From Amorphophallus konjac (Eukaryota > Streptophyta > Magnoliopsida > Alismatales > Araceae): DNA of 64,000 nucleotides. This document shows positions 33,109 to 45,377 of the stretch, one piece after another. Positions within the stretch are counted from its first letter, which is position 1. Every line of letters begins with the position of its first letter. The stretch covers positions 317,979,933-318,043,932 of the forward strand of contig CM040123.1 of assembly GCA_022559845.1 (NCBI GenBank), read 5' to 3'. The notes beneath the pieces are model-generated. The model was not told the origin of the DNA, searched no databases, and saw only the letters and a program-made list of their open reading frames with translations. Both the position numbers and the translations under genes were made by a program.

Positions 33109-35440
33109 CCCGAAGATTATTTACTTTTTCGTTATGCTTTCGACCCGAACTTCGTCCGAACATGAAACGGTCAACAAGTGACCAACATGATTTGAATGAT
33201 TTGACCCCTTAATATGTGGTGTTCTTATGCAATTAAGATACTTATTTATTTATTTCATTAATGCTAATTTCATGCCATAGGGCCCCTTATCCTGGTGATT
33301 AATCAAAAAAAATTTTCCTCTCCGAGGAGATGTAATTAACACTTTGACCTTTACGGCACGGCAGGTTCTAGTCCCGACACGATACCCACAATCGTCTGAT
33401 TAGTCAGACGGCGCACACCACTGGCTCCGAACCACTCCAGTCTCGGAGCCTGAACATATTGTCACTATGTGACTGGCACGCCCACGCACTGATAAACTGA
33501 TATAAAAGATAAACGATATAACGATACAAAAAGATGAGCCATCAAAAAGTGTGTCCACACCCATAGGCTCCAAGATCGGAGTGATGGTAGAGAATGGAGT
33601 ATATTCCGGTGGTGAGTAGAGTTTTGGAGGTTTTTCTGGCCAATTGTAGAGAGTTGTCCCTCGACATAAGATTATGTTGGCCATGGAGGTATGTCGGTTG
33701 CCGTGCCATTGTCTGAGGCATTGCTTGTGTGGCATTGACGAAATCAAGGATTAGATGGCTCAACTGTGAGAGCTATTCGTTGAAGGCTATGTTTGCATTG
33801 GTCTTCTCCATGAATCGTGTAGCTTGGTCTATAGTAGAGCTAGTTGGTGCTTAAGTTCTGTGCGGACTATAGGCAATTGGATAGATTTTGATGAAGTGCG
33901 AACATTTACTGCCTAGAATGGTGAGCAGTTTGACCGGCTCCAGTCAAGGTGGATGTTCTCGAGGTGGATTCGAGATTTAAGTCAAGCGGTTATTGAGAAA
34001 ATAGTTCTTGGGTCCCGATAGGGAGACTGCGAGCAGTTGTTAAAGCTAGTTGGGTGAACTAGTGCCCTGGTAATTTTGTGGATTGATGCACCGAGTGTTC
34101 GGCGGTGATGGTATCTGGGGACCCAGTTGAGGTTCAATTGGAGATTGTTGGAAAAAAGACTTGGTTATGGCAGAGATTCGGAATGTCTGGGGTTCAGTGT
34201 AAATTGCGAGGCCGTCGACCAGATTGTTATAAAGGAAGGAAGGCACTCTCCTGGTCGAAAAGATATGTGTCATGGGTTGCAAGAGGTAGTGTGTAGTGGC
34301 TCCATGGTGAGTGCGGGGCCAGGGTTGGCAGGTGTTGGCTGGAATAGTAGAGATGAAGGATTCGGTGAGACTATCGACTAGACGATCCTTTGGTGCAGAG
34401 GCTCCAGGAGAGATGTCGTTGGATGGGAGCCTTGGTATTGTGGATAGTATGGGAGGAATCCCTTGTAGCTCTGGGTTTAGAGTTGACACGGCCTGGGGAT
34501 TATGAAGGTTTGTCGAGTCGTTTCGTCGTACTCCCCTTGAGAGGGTAGAGTTGGTGTAAGGATTAGATCAGAATCAAAATCGGTGTGCGGATGGAGTTTA
34601 GCTCTGTGAGTAAAGATAGCAAGTGTCAGAGCTGATAGATGAGTGGTTGAGATTTAGAACCGGTTGGTTGTAGGCTCCTGTGGAGGAGCAGGAGGAAAGG
34701 AAGTTTAGCAAGTAAATATTTTCAGTCGGCGTGTAGTTGATGGCTGGCGGATGGGCTTCCTTAGCCGGGTTGTTATCGATTGAGATTAGTTAAAGAGTGG
34801 CGTGAATTGTGGAATTGTGAGGCCTCAAGTGGCCAATTGTGTTGTGTCCCATGCATGTAAATGGGGACTGGTGAGAAATAGGTGTTGGGACCAGAGTTGG
34901 TCCAGTAATGTTCAGAGGTGTTTCAGCTCGTGAGGTAATGGATGCTGGCAGTAAGCCGGAGGTTGAGTCACGGTCAGTTGAGATGACTATGTAAGTTAAA
35001 CTGAACTGGGGAATGAAGTTTGTAAAGGCATCCATTGCAAGCGTGTGAGGCTAATCGGTGGACGTGGAAGCCGATGTCCTGATTAGCCTGCTGAGTATAG
35101 TTTCCCCAGTGGTGTCAAGAATTCGTGGTGCGGGTCACGTCTCCTCATTGTGCGTGAGGAATAAGGCGGATGTTACTCATGTCTTTGAGTTTTCAATGTG
35201 GCTGAAGCGACACCAGACTCGTCTATTTTTGGTTACCTCACTCACTCTTAGAGTTAGCATGAGTGGTGTTTGTGGAGCGAGATGATTCTATTGGTCGTCA
35301 TAGTCTAGCCGTGTCCCTCAGGGGATGTTGTGCAGAATGTATCATGAGTTGCACTAGAGTAGTGAGTACGATGCCAGTTGGGTGTGTCTTCTTCCCCTGT
35401 GAGTTTTGTGCGTTGCTTCGAATTTTGATGATGAAATTTC
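33109..35440 (+). other. Decayed internal region, probably of a Tekay-like element
   Basis: No intact coding region. Its 3' end (35405-35462) has the hallmark end of Tekay-type pol (GATGATGAAATTTCTTTAAGG) followed by a purine tract and an LTR, so the stretch should be pol-derived, but frequent stops and shifts leave no recognisable domain. Short frames on both strands (for example 34046-34489 minus) match nothing I know. Confidence 0.35.
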
Positions 35441-35462
35441 TTTAAGGAGGAGAGGACTATAA
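35441..35462 (+). promoter_or_regulatory. Polypurine tract of the plus-strand Tekay-like element
   Basis: AAGGAGGAGAGGACTATAA directly before the LTR start (TGTCCCGAG). The purine tract primes plus-strand DNA synthesis and marks this as a 3' LTR. Confidence 0.65.
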
Positions 35463-37612
35463 TGTCCCGAGTCTTAGGATAGTGAATTCGCTGGTCTCGG
35501 AGCGTTTCTACAGATCTCGGATCATGTTTTCTAAATTAAATAAAATTTTCTAAATATTGGGTCTTTGGATCCCCAAATATGAGATAATAAATTATTTTTG
35601 GGCGTCGGGGCGTAACGGATGAGTTACGCATTTTTTGAAGATCTTGGGGTTAATTTTTGATGATTTTCTTATTTTTTTAGATTTTTATACCCACAAATAA
35701 AACCTCCCCCGTCTCCCCTTACCCTCATTCTCTCCCACTCTTTCCCGACACTCTCCCACTCTCTTCTCTTCTCCAGGCGGTCGACCATGGCGAGGAGGCA
35801 AGCGGCGGGGTGACGGCGATGGCGTGCAGTAAGGAGGGGAGCGGGAGCACGACGGAGTGGTACGGCGGGCTCGTTCACGAACGCAAGAGCCTGCCGTAGG
35901 AAATAGCGACGTCTTCGTGTGGATTCATCGATTTTGGCTCGGTAAAGTGTCATATAAGGTAGGGAGACAGATCCTTAGCCCTTCTATATTGTTTCTCCGC
36001 AATTTCATGCCCCAGTAAGGCCGAGAGAGGGTGTATTACTTGTTTTGGGGAAAAACCATGCCCAGGGTTGTGTTGGGGATTTTTATTAGATCGGGTGGCG
36101 ATTTGTTGTTAGATTCCTTTTTTTCGATGGTGTGACTACCCGGGGAGCGATTCCCCTTGTTTTCTCCTTCGTTCCGAGGCGAATGAGGCATGGAATAGCA
36201 CCCCCGAGCGGTGCTATGCTAATCCCTAAACCCAATAGAAGGCGGCCAAAGCGATGGCCGGTGGGTGCCCTACTGGGTGGCCAGGGATATGGCCGCCTAG
36301 TCTGCTGGGTGGCCAGTGGTCTAGCCACCCAGGCCTGTGAAGCCTAGGTGGGCGGCCAAAGATCTAGTCGCACAGCCAGTGTGGCCCAGGTGTGCGGCCA
36401 ATGGTCTGGCCGCCTAGCTTGTTGGGTGGCCAGCAGGTTGGCCACCCAGACCCTTGTGTTTTGGGCACCTTCGTGTATCTGTTTTCGTAGTTCAGGGTGT
36501 CCATGGGTAATGTGATTTCATAGAATATATGCCGCCTATTTCTGTGTGCCCGTGTGAGTGGATCGGATATTTACATGTTGGCTTATGCATTTAGCTTTGT
36601 GTATCAGCCTGGGGCCGTGTTCTACCGTGATATGGTTTCTATGAGACTACGGGTTTAGTGTTTTACCATAGCACTGCATTGAGGGCATATCGTGATAGAT
36701 CAAGCAAGGACATCCTAGTGTGTACGGCGCTCACTGCACAGGCAAGGACAGCCTAGAGTGCACCTGCCTTGGTTAGGACAAGTGTACATTGCTGTTGGGT
36801 GCAGTGGCGCGTACCCCGTGTCAGGTTGCAGGACACGACTGTGTTGTTGGGTGCAGAGGCATGGACCCTAGCCAGTCCAAGGGAGAGGTGTGTGTGTGAG
36901 AGTCTCTTTGCCCCACTCGAGGACAAGGTGTGGGCCGTGCACATGAGACTTGGGTGATGTATAAGATATTAGTGGACGCATCTGGCCCCGTTGTGTGTGT
37001 GTGTAAGAGGTGGCTTGCCGATCGGGGTAGGGTTTTCGACGCTGGGGTCAACGGCTCTCCCGACAATTGAGGCAATGTTCCATGATGGTGTGGTCGTGGT
37101 TTTTCGACAGAGTTATTGAGGTTCTCTTTTCATTCGAGACTAAGATTTTCCCAACTTGAGGTTGTGGTCCTCCCGAGGGTGGAGGTTGCACTTTCGACCG
37201 TGTGGTCTCGGTCGTGGCTTCCGTCAGTGAGGACAGGCCTTCCCGATAGAGGTGTCATGAGTTTTCCTAATAGCGTAGCCGTGGTTTTCCCGGTGATTCG
37301 GCAATACCGACTGTGAGGTCGAGGTTTTCCCCGTGGTGCGTAGAAATAGTTTAGAGTATTGAGTTCCACCGGCTACTGTAACTAGTGCTATTCTTGTTAC
37401 TATTGTCGCTCTTGTTATTGTTATTATTGTTGTTGATTATTACCGTTGTGTTGTGGTGGGGATCCGCAGGACCCCTATTGAGCCAATGAGATGAAGTTCA
37501 CCCCTTCTTTTTCAGGTGCAACATTCCTCCTTGAGGATTGGAGGCTTGGTGTGGCGCCTGCGATGATTTATAGTAGTCAGCTTACCAGAGTCGGGGTGTG
37601 TCCCGTGTTAGG
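35463..37612 (+). repeat. 3' LTR of a Tekay-like element (right end disrupted)
   Basis: Starts TGTCCCGAG, similar to TGTCCGAA at 51191. TATA-like TTTTTATACCC at 35684-35692. Downstream lie a six-unit inverted-repeat array (36241-36447) and a long non-coding leader with CTTTTTCAGGT near 37505. The expected GTGACA end is not found; the second Tat LTR begins at 37613, so the right end may have been cut. No gene is visible in this 2.1 kb. Confidence 0.55.
36241..36447. repeat. Array of six inverted repeats (GGCGGCCA/TGGCCGCC type)
   Basis: Units at 36241-36259, 36275-36297, 36307-36330, 36350-36373, 36392-36414 and 36424-36447. Perfect examples: GGGTGGCCA-N6-TGGCCACCC. Arms vary together (GGGTGG/CCACCC against GTGCGG or GGCGG/CCGCC), with a constant inner GGCCA/TGGCC and a 6-base centre. 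Spacing 32-43 bp, tighter than in the other arrays. Confidence 0.9.
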
Positions 37613-38784
37613 TGTAACACCCAAATATCCGCCCTTGTGGGGGAGAGTGTGCAATATGAATGAAAGGCGTGCAAAAGGAAGAGAAAGAAAGGTGACCATG
37701 ATCACCACCAAGGCCTGGCAACACAGATAGCAATGAGAATCCCACTACTAGAAGGAAGCCCACTGGTCAATGAATGCGGTCGCTCTAGCAGCCGCGACCT
37801 TCTGAATGCGATGCTTTTTGGGGCCGCATCGTTTAACAGAAGCTCGGCAGTAGAGTTCTCTTCCTCCTCTCTCTTTAGCCAGCCAAAGGGAGAGGGCCTT
37901 GTTCTTGATTGCTACTATAACCTATAAAGAAAGATGAAAATACAAAGAACAACCCAATTAGCCTAAGGATTAAGTGTAGTATCTATAGAGAAAGGAGAAG
38001 AACACACAAAAAGAAGGGGCTTTACCTGGGAGGTTGGGTGATTTTTAACCCCTCTTTGGGGAGCCAGAAGAACAATAGGTGTGTGTGTGATGCAGTGAGT
38101 GATGCAGAAATGAAGTATGGATGCTATTGTGCAAGTGATACAAAGAAGAGCAAGAGAGGAAGAACCATGCGAAGAGAACTAAGAACACTTCAAGAAAAAC
38201 CAGCGTGGGAGAGATGATGAGGCGAGTCCCCGATTGAAGCTTGAGTCAATAACGCAGCAACACTTTGTGGCATGCTCCAGACGTCCTCTTCCTTCGAGAT
38301 CTAGGCCATGGGGAGGTATTTATAGACTCTAGAAACCCTAGGTCGGAGTTGGAGGATAATTACTCAAAAGATGAGATTTTGGGTGATAAATCCGTGGAAT
38401 TTTCATGGGATAAGACCCCTAGAGTGATTAGGAATTCATCTGGCACGAAATCCTCGGAGTAGAAAGTTTGAAATAGGATTCTTGGGCATCCTCGGCCAGA
38501 GAAGATAGAGTTCGATCGGAACAGGACTATCTAAGAATGCAGTTGATCTTGCGATCGCGACCTGATCTGATTGCAATGGGTCGCATGACCGTGATCAGGA
38601 TGCGTTGACCAGACCATTGAATATTCGAGAATTTTAAATTTTAGAGCCTATTAGGCTGGAAAATGGATCAAAAATGGGCTCGAAACCCACCAGAAAATGG
38701 CCCAATAGCAATGGCCAATTCGGGACATCAATTAAAATGGATAAGAGACAAGCTCAACTTAGAGGTTTAAAACGGGTGTCAACA
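37613..38784 (-). repeat. 3' LTR of the second Tat element
   Basis: Plus strand TGTAACACCC... to ...GGGTGTCAACA; the ends are near-complementary. Its minus-strand start (TGTTGACACCCG) directly follows a purine tract, the usual 3' LTR arrangement. A TATA box (minus strand TCTATAAATACC) is at 38315-38327. Stems GGTCGC/GCGACC occur at 37778-37799 and around 38557-38584. The middle (37860-38060) resembles R/U5 of the other Tat LTR at 29290-29480. Confidence 0.65.
38315..38327 (-). promoter_or_regulatory. TATA box of the second Tat LTR
   Basis: GTCTATAAATACC on the minus strand, placed like the TATA box at 29840 in the other Tat LTR. Confidence 0.6.
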
Positions 38785-38799
38785 GATGCCCCTCCTTGA
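38785..38799 (-). promoter_or_regulatory. Polypurine tract of the second Tat element
   Basis: Minus strand CAAGGAGGGGCATC immediately before the LTR start. Fits the plus-strand primer of Tat elements. Confidence 0.65.
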
Positions 38800-41500
38800 T
38801 GTCCGCTTTGCAGGGGACTAAGCGGAGGTGGAACGGAGGCGAAATGGAGTGGGGGAGAAACGAAAGCGAAAGCGACATGAAATGGAGAGGAAGCAAAACG
38901 GAGAGGAGAGAACTGAAAAGTGGGCATCAAGGTAAAATACACCTGTCACAACTAACAAGTGATAGGAATTCTCCGGAAGACATCGAATTAACCACAAGGA
39001 TAAGTTAGCACATATGGCACATGTCTGGAAGAAACTAGCTAACTAAATAAGAAGATAAGGAGGGAATAATCAACCTCTTGTGGTCGAAGAGGCACCTTAG
39101 CCCTGATCGGTGTCGGGTCACTCATTAGTGGACTTCTCACGAGCCCGGCGGAAAGTGACGCCATCGTGCGATTCACAGCTAATGAGTGGATCGGAAAAAA
39201 AGAGCTAAAGAATGAAATTGAGAGAAAATCTAGACAGGGATCATGTTGACCAACTAAATCGAGCGAGTAGTTCAGAAAAGACCTTCAAATTTGAAATGGA
39301 ATGGAGATCTCGTATCCAAAGAATTAAGCATAATTGACCGAAGTTAGAGGGAATTCTATGGCGAATCATGAGACGTGAATGCTCAAAATGTCATGATGCA
39401 TGCTGGGCTAAGATAAAAGAAATCCTTAAAACAAATGCAAAGAAAGATAAAAGTAGAAAATACTCAAGGATAATATTGCTAGACTGAATAATCTGGGGTC
39501 AAGAGTCTTCCTGCAACCACGGTGTGCAAGGCGTCGTCCCCCAACCGATTCAACCTAATGGCCTATCCAACGATTAACCGTGTGCCCCTAGATCATTATC
39601 ATATTTGTTGAAGAGGAACATCAGATCCTAGAACACACGGAGAACTAGTCAATCCTTGAGATAATATAGTAGCGTAGGGATAAATATAGTAATGCAACAA
39701 AGAGAATGGATAAAGAGCCATACAAGACTTACCTGTGCACGTGAAACGGTATTTTTAGATTTTTGATTTTCAAATTTTTATGGATTTTTTAATTTTGTAA
39801 CAGACAAAACATATAAAGGCATCAATTAAAAATCAAGAAATGAACAAAACCATGTGAAAGAAAATGCCGAACACAAGATGCAACCATAAAGGCAAGACAA
39901 ATTCCAACGCGCTCACGATCAAAACCGCGAACAGAACATAGTTCACAGGGGAACCGCAAACTAGACATGCCTATTAACCCTCCCTTGCCTTAGATGAGGA
40001 GATCCTAACCCTATAATAACGTGGACCCTTAGTGGTGCGAAGGAATGAGAATGGCAAATTTGGACAAGTAAGCTTTAGATATATCATGCTCCGAACATAT
40101 ATCATGCGCACTCAAAAACAAGTAAAGGAGATTAGATCTGCTCTTAGGCTTAGTCCCTTGTCTTAAGCAAGAAAACTATCTTAATCATATCTTTGATATT
40201 GATCAAGGGACTAAGCCTTATTAAATAGGTGAAAAATAAATGAAAATAACAAGATGCAATGCGATGCGTTGATGATGAAAATTTTTCTCTTTTTCTGATA
40301 TCTGATTTTTTTGGATTTTGAAAATATCTAATTTTTTGTGGGTTTTGAAAATATCTTATTTTTGGGTTTTGAATATATCTGATTTTTGGGGGTTTTTGAA
40401 AATATCAATTTTTTGGGGGGTTTTGAAAATATCTAATTTTTTGGGTTTTTCTTTGGCTAACCACAACATTAAGACTAGTTCAAGCTACTAGCTAGGGGCC
40501 GTTGTCCCTTCCTCTTTTGCTAAGAATTTCCTAGAGTAAAGCGTGCATATAAGGTGGCAACCTACGACCAACTACCCTTAATAAACTATGCCCATACCAA
40601 GACTATACTTGGGACACAACCCAGCCTTAGAGGGAGAAAATATAAGAAAATTTGGGGTCTAAGCCTAGCATAGATTGGGAGACGTTTAGAGTTCAACTTC
40701 CTTCCATGGCACTACTCTTGGAGATTCCGTCTGTTGCGCCGAGACTTTGTGTCTTTACTTTTTGGACTAATTTTATTCAAGGCACGCATACAACCGGGTT
40801 CATGACGTCCCATAGAAAAATTGTACTATCACTCTTGCCATGCCTTTTCTTTGATAATTTTCTTTTTGATTTTGCTTTGATGTACAATAGTCCTTGTTGG
40901 CCAGATTTCTCATGATAGCTCATATTTTTAGGCCCTTGAGATTACCCCTATTTGAGACCTCCTCTCGTTGGGGGTGCCTAGGTTGGTTATTTCACCCCTT
41001 TCATCTCCTGCCCCTACACGTGGCCAAGCATAGAAGAGAACAGACCTTTGTGTGTACCCAAGCATGGCCAAAGCAATGACGGTATTTTTCAAAGGGGTCA
41101 GGCATAGTTTGCCGTGTAGTGTGTGAAAACCATGCTCAAGGTCACCCTTAATAATCGGGGAGGGGATTCCGGACTCCCAGAGTGGAGCCATCATTAGCCT
41201 AAGTGCTATAAAGGTGAAATTTCAAATTCACCCTGTCTTGAGATTACTACTCACGATCATGCTTAAAACACCCTCGTTGTTAAACATGCATAGAAAATGA
41301 AAATATGGAGATAAGTTCATATGCAAAATTATAAAGGTACCTTGCATCGTCGTGAATTCCTCGAGACAACTTGTAATTCGGAGGCAGCATCAGATCATCA
41401 TGATGCCATTTGTGGATGGTGGTGAAGGTGTTGAGGTGATCAGGCATTACCGGGTGATGACACAAGTAGTTTAAAACGTCTTGAGGCGGTTGCGAGGTGC
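38800..41500 (-). other. Non-coding 3' region of the second Tat element
   Basis: No gene seen. It is T-rich at 40280-40450 with four to five copies of a unit near GGTTTTGAAAATATCTAATTTTT, and shares a skeleton with 11420-12060 of the first Tat element, including the stem-loop. No PMD or other antisense gene is present, unlike the first Tat element. Confidence 0.5.
40146..40218. other. Stem-loop in the second Tat 3' region
   Basis: Perfect 15-bp arms at 40146-40160 (AGGCTTAGTCCCTTG) and 40204-40218 (CAAGGGACTAAGCCT) with a 43-nt loop. Counterpart of 11426-11492: the stems differ at matching positions, the loop length is identical. Confidence 0.75.
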
Positions 41501-41684
41501 TTTCTGTGAGCCTCATAAGATGTAAGCCTTAAGGCACAACTATGCATAAGCCTTAATAAACTAAGAAAATAATCTTAAAACCATCAAAAAAGTTAAAAAT
41601 AATATTGATTTTCATGTGTTAATGCTATATCAACTCAATGATAGATTCATGTTATTTCAAAATAACTAAACTATCAACCAACTG

Positions 41685-41772
41685 CCTAGTGCAGGTGGTT
41701 CGCCACCCTTACGCATATGGGGAGGCCCCGAGTTCGAACTCGATTATCCCCTCCCCGTTAAAAAAAAAAGTA
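41685..41772 (+). mobile_element. Candidate tRNA-derived SINE
   Basis: CTAGTGCAGGTGGTTCG-like A-box region, a B box GAGTTCGAACTC about 40 bp later and a terminal A10 run. This is the order of Pol III promoter and tail in plant SINEs. Target-site duplications are not clear and the element is short, so the call is tentative. Confidence 0.4.
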
Positions 41773-41879
41773 CCTATGGAGAAAAAAAGTAATGAACTAT
41801 GTTTTAAGGAGAACAAAAGAAATGTAAATCTTGGGTCTACCCTTCAACACGTCATTACATCACATTCTCAAGTGATGCA

Positions 41880-42055
41880 CAAGTCTCAAGTAAATGCCTT
41901 GATCCGATGAAGGCGGTGAGGCGTACCACCTCAATCAAAAAAAGACGTAAGTCTCAAGTACAAGGCATAAGGCGCATGCCTCAAGGCATTTTTCTAGTGT
42001 CTCACCTTGAGGCTTAAGCCTTAGTGCCTTGAGACACCGCCTTTTCAAACAATAC
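41880..42055. repeat. Palindromic GCCTTAAGGC-type repeat
   Basis: Self-complementary segments CTCAAGGC, GCCTTGAGACAC, AAGGCATAAGGCGCATGCC and CTTGAGGCTTAAGCC. A similar piece is at 41507-41560, so it may have been split by an insertion. Such repeats are common in plant genomes and sometimes belong to hAT-type elements; ends are not clear. Confidence 0.4.
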
Positions 42056-42549
42056 ACACAACAAAACCAAAAAGACAATCTAAACTAAGACTCTAACACC
42101 AATCTACTGACTGACTCGATCCTAAACTAAGGAAAAGAAAACGCTTAGTGAAAAGGAAGAGAGGGCGTCCCACCCCAAGAAGGACCCACGGCTAAGAGCC
42201 GGGTTAAGGGAAGCAATGTTGTGGGAACGGATCTGAGCTTGAAAATTGACTTCTTCTTGTGGGGAGATACCCCAAAGATCATGGAGGAAGAGAACTGAGT
42301 TGTAGCTAAACTGGGATCGAGAGGTTTAACACATGGAGAGGAGCTATTTGAAGGAGTTTGGCGGTCAGGATCGAGAAGTGAAACGACGGGTGGTGATGAA
42401 TAGACTAGAAGAGGGGGCGAGGGCGGTACAAAGGCGATGGTTTGAGAAGAGGAGAACAAACAGGGAGGTGGAGATGATAGGTAAAGAAAAGAATTGCCCC
42501 TTTCCAAGTTTCCAGTTGCCCTCCTTTCTTTACCTAGCTCTTCATCATC

Positions 42550-43165
42550 TTCTTTTTCATAAAATAGCCACCTGAGGGTTATAACAGAATTCTCCACATC
42601 AAAACACCGATACCAGTCGACTCCCGAATCTTGGTGTGTCCATTGCTTGCGATAACGAGAGGCTTTTAGAGCTTTGAATACGAGCTTCGGTGTCATCTGG
42701 AAGGTAGACTTGTATCCAATATGCCCAGGTGGCATGCCCCTTTCTTGTATATCCATGTGCGCAACCTACCCCTCGTTTCCAAAGGTCAACCTTCTTCCAA
42801 TCACAGACACGGTTAGGGACTTGCTATTGGATGTCACATGCTTGTTCACCACAATTTCATGAAACAATTTCTCAAGAGCACATGGATGAATGCCCACAAT
42901 TGATATTCGAGTGGGGATCCTGCCCATATGAGATAGAAACTCACAACGCACATCTAGCAGGGAGTCCGCCTTCCCTTGCTTTTCTTTTTTTTGCGTGGAT
43001 CGGGAATTACGAATGGAGAAGACCATAATTGGACCGTCCGCACGAGCCACATTCCTACTCCTGAAGGCTAGCTTTGCCACCGGCGGTTGGTTTACGGGGA
43101 TGATGGCTAGGCTTGGTGGGCTAGGGGGGATGAGGGAAAGAGGTTTTTGTAGGCTTGGGTGAAGA
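42550..43165 (-). pseudogene. Tat protease-region remnant
   Basis: The segment near 42890-42945 (GRIPTRISIVGIHP) matches the conserved TPARISILELLRRS helix that precedes protease in the intact Tat element, and MVFSIRNS near 43015 corresponds to MVLRSGR at its start. The DTGAS active site is not recognisable and several stops interrupt it. It lies between the gag remnant and the deleted pol. Confidence 0.45.
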
Positions 43166-43599
43166 AAGGATATAGGGTTTAGTAAGCGGCCAGGGTGCAA
43201 TGGAGGTAGAGATGGCAAGGACAAGAGGCTTAGTTGATGGCGGTATAGGCTCAGTGAGAGGGGTTGATGAGATGGGGGACGGCCTAAGGGATTCAACCGG
43301 GGGGATGGAAGGTTTAGAAGGTGGCGATGTAAGAGTAACGGGACCGGTGGAAGGCTTGATGCATGGAGGAGGGATGACAGGTGTGGTAGACGGCTTGGGA
43401 GATTGAGGGTTGGTTGGACACCGGTCATGGTTAAGGACCATCACTTGGTGAGAGAGAGATTCAACATCATAGGTCCAGTTATTGTTAGAGGTCGGGTGAT
43501 GGTGCCTAATAACATTCATTTGAGCCAGCGCCGGCACTGGGGGGTTTGGAGCAAGTGGGTGGTTTGGCAGAGGATTTTGGACCATTCCTAGATCCTGCA

Positions 43600-45356
43600 G
43601 TGGTTGTTGTGGCGCTTGATGTTACTGCGGCGGCTATTGTCTTTGACCTTGTTGCAATCTCCTCTTTTCTTTAATTTTAGTGATGACCCTGTGCATCTCG
43701 GTCTAGTCTATCCTTTGTTCGTCATGCATATCGTAGACCAAATCTGGAATTGGTAGCAACTTTCTATTGTGTGTCCGAGCTGCCAGTGGAATGCACAATA
43801 TTTGGTTTGGTCTAAAGCGGGGTTCCATGTGGGCTTCTCCAGAGGGAGTTGAAGAGCACCAATTGACATCAAGGTGGAGAACACATCAGGGAGGGTTTCG
43901 GCAGTGGAGGATATTGGGCCCGTTTAAAAGCTGTGCGTCTTGGTGCGTAGCCGTTAGGTGGGCGAACTTGGCCGTATTGCAATGGTTGATTTTGATGGGT
44001 TGGTGGAATGGTTGAGCGAGGGTAACTAATGGCTTAAACCTACTCGTTGGTTTGGATCCCCTCCGTGATCGGGCCTTGAGATTTTCTAGGGAATTTGGGC
44101 TTATGGGCTTCAAACAAGGCATGGATGGGAGAATCTTTATAATGGGTTTGAATGAAGCAGGCCCGGCTATAGAGTTGGTGCATGCTAAAAATATCAGTCA
44201 AGGCCAAGATGTTTCGGTTAAGAGGCGTGGCATTGGTTATTAACAGCTTTATCTTTTCTTTCTCCAAAATGGGTCCCGGGACATGCTCAGCCATTTGACG
44301 CCACCTATCAGCAAAAGTAGTGAAGTCTTCATCCAGCTTCATTTTCTCAACCATCAGATCCATAAGAGAATATTCCGACTCAATCCTATCTTGGAATCTG
44401 ACTAAGAACTCCTCTTTGACCACCCTAAAATCTTCCACTCATTTGGAGGGCAACGAATAGAATCATTCAAGAGCCATCCCTTTCAAGGAGCGACCGAACA
44501 AATAAGCCATGAGACGGTTGTCTTCTTGATATGGGGTAGACTGAAAGAGGAAGGCCTGAATATGATCGTATGGATTGCCAGACCTATTGTATTTTTTATA
44601 ATTGGGCAACTCGGCCTGTGGAGGAAGCTAGATGCAACGGAAGCTAGGGGTTGACATGTCAACCATGGACCTTGCGCCTATATGTTTACGAATTTGATCA
44701 ACCTGCTTGTATACCTCGGCGAAGTGCCCCTGAGGATCATGAGGTGGGCTCACGGGGTAAGAGGACGGCCCGGATTGGGGATGATGGGCTGAAAAATGGC
44801 CCATCTCCGGAATGACGTATTGGGTCATCCTAGATTGAGGAGGGATGAACCCACTTGGAAGAGCTTGTGGGGTTGAAAGCGTAGGAACAAGAGAAGCGGC
44901 CCGAGGAGAGGGAATGACAACGGCCTTATTTTTAGATAATTGGGCTTGGGCCGTACCCGAGGTAGTAAAATGGATAGATTTGGGCTGGACCGGGGTAAGA
45001 TCAATGGTGGGAAGAGTGGCCCTTGGTTCAATTACAAGAGTCGAAGGTGCAGGGTTGAAAGAGCCAGCTTGAGGGGAACACGCGTACATTAAATTGGCAA
45101 ACATAGCCTGAATATCTTCAAGGCTCATGTCATTAGTCATGTGCGCAAGCTGGTTACATTTCTCCTCAAGGGTAGACCAGGGCTGCGCTCTCTCCTCGAT
45201 CTGAGGGGGAGCGGATCCCTCTCCAGATTGGATGGTAGCTACCCTAACTTGGGTAGAATCTTCAAGAAGTTCATAAGGAAGAGAGTCCTCATAGGAATAG
45301 GAATTGGGATCGGGACACTCGTTAGATTGGAAGAGAGGGTTATCATGAGTCCACAT
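43600..45356 (-). pseudogene. Tat gag remnant
   Basis: ATG at 45356 (MWTHDNPLFQ) with an open frame to 44628, a linker, then the gag capsid domain at 44040-44438 (DLMVEKMKLDEDF, ADRWRQMAEHVPG), which aligns with DLVAEKMKPDEDF of the intact copy. A zinc knuckle, CAFHWQLGHTIESC, is at about 43750-43795. Stops and shifts near 44440-44630 and 43680 break it. Pro-rich tail to about 43165. Confidence 0.7.
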
Positions 45357-45377
45357 GATGGAAGGACTCTTGCAGCA

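Noticed and set aside
34046..34489. 147-codon minus frame in the decayed element
   Set aside because: Pro/Ser-rich, antisense to the orientation shown by the polypurine tract and LTR, no known domain.
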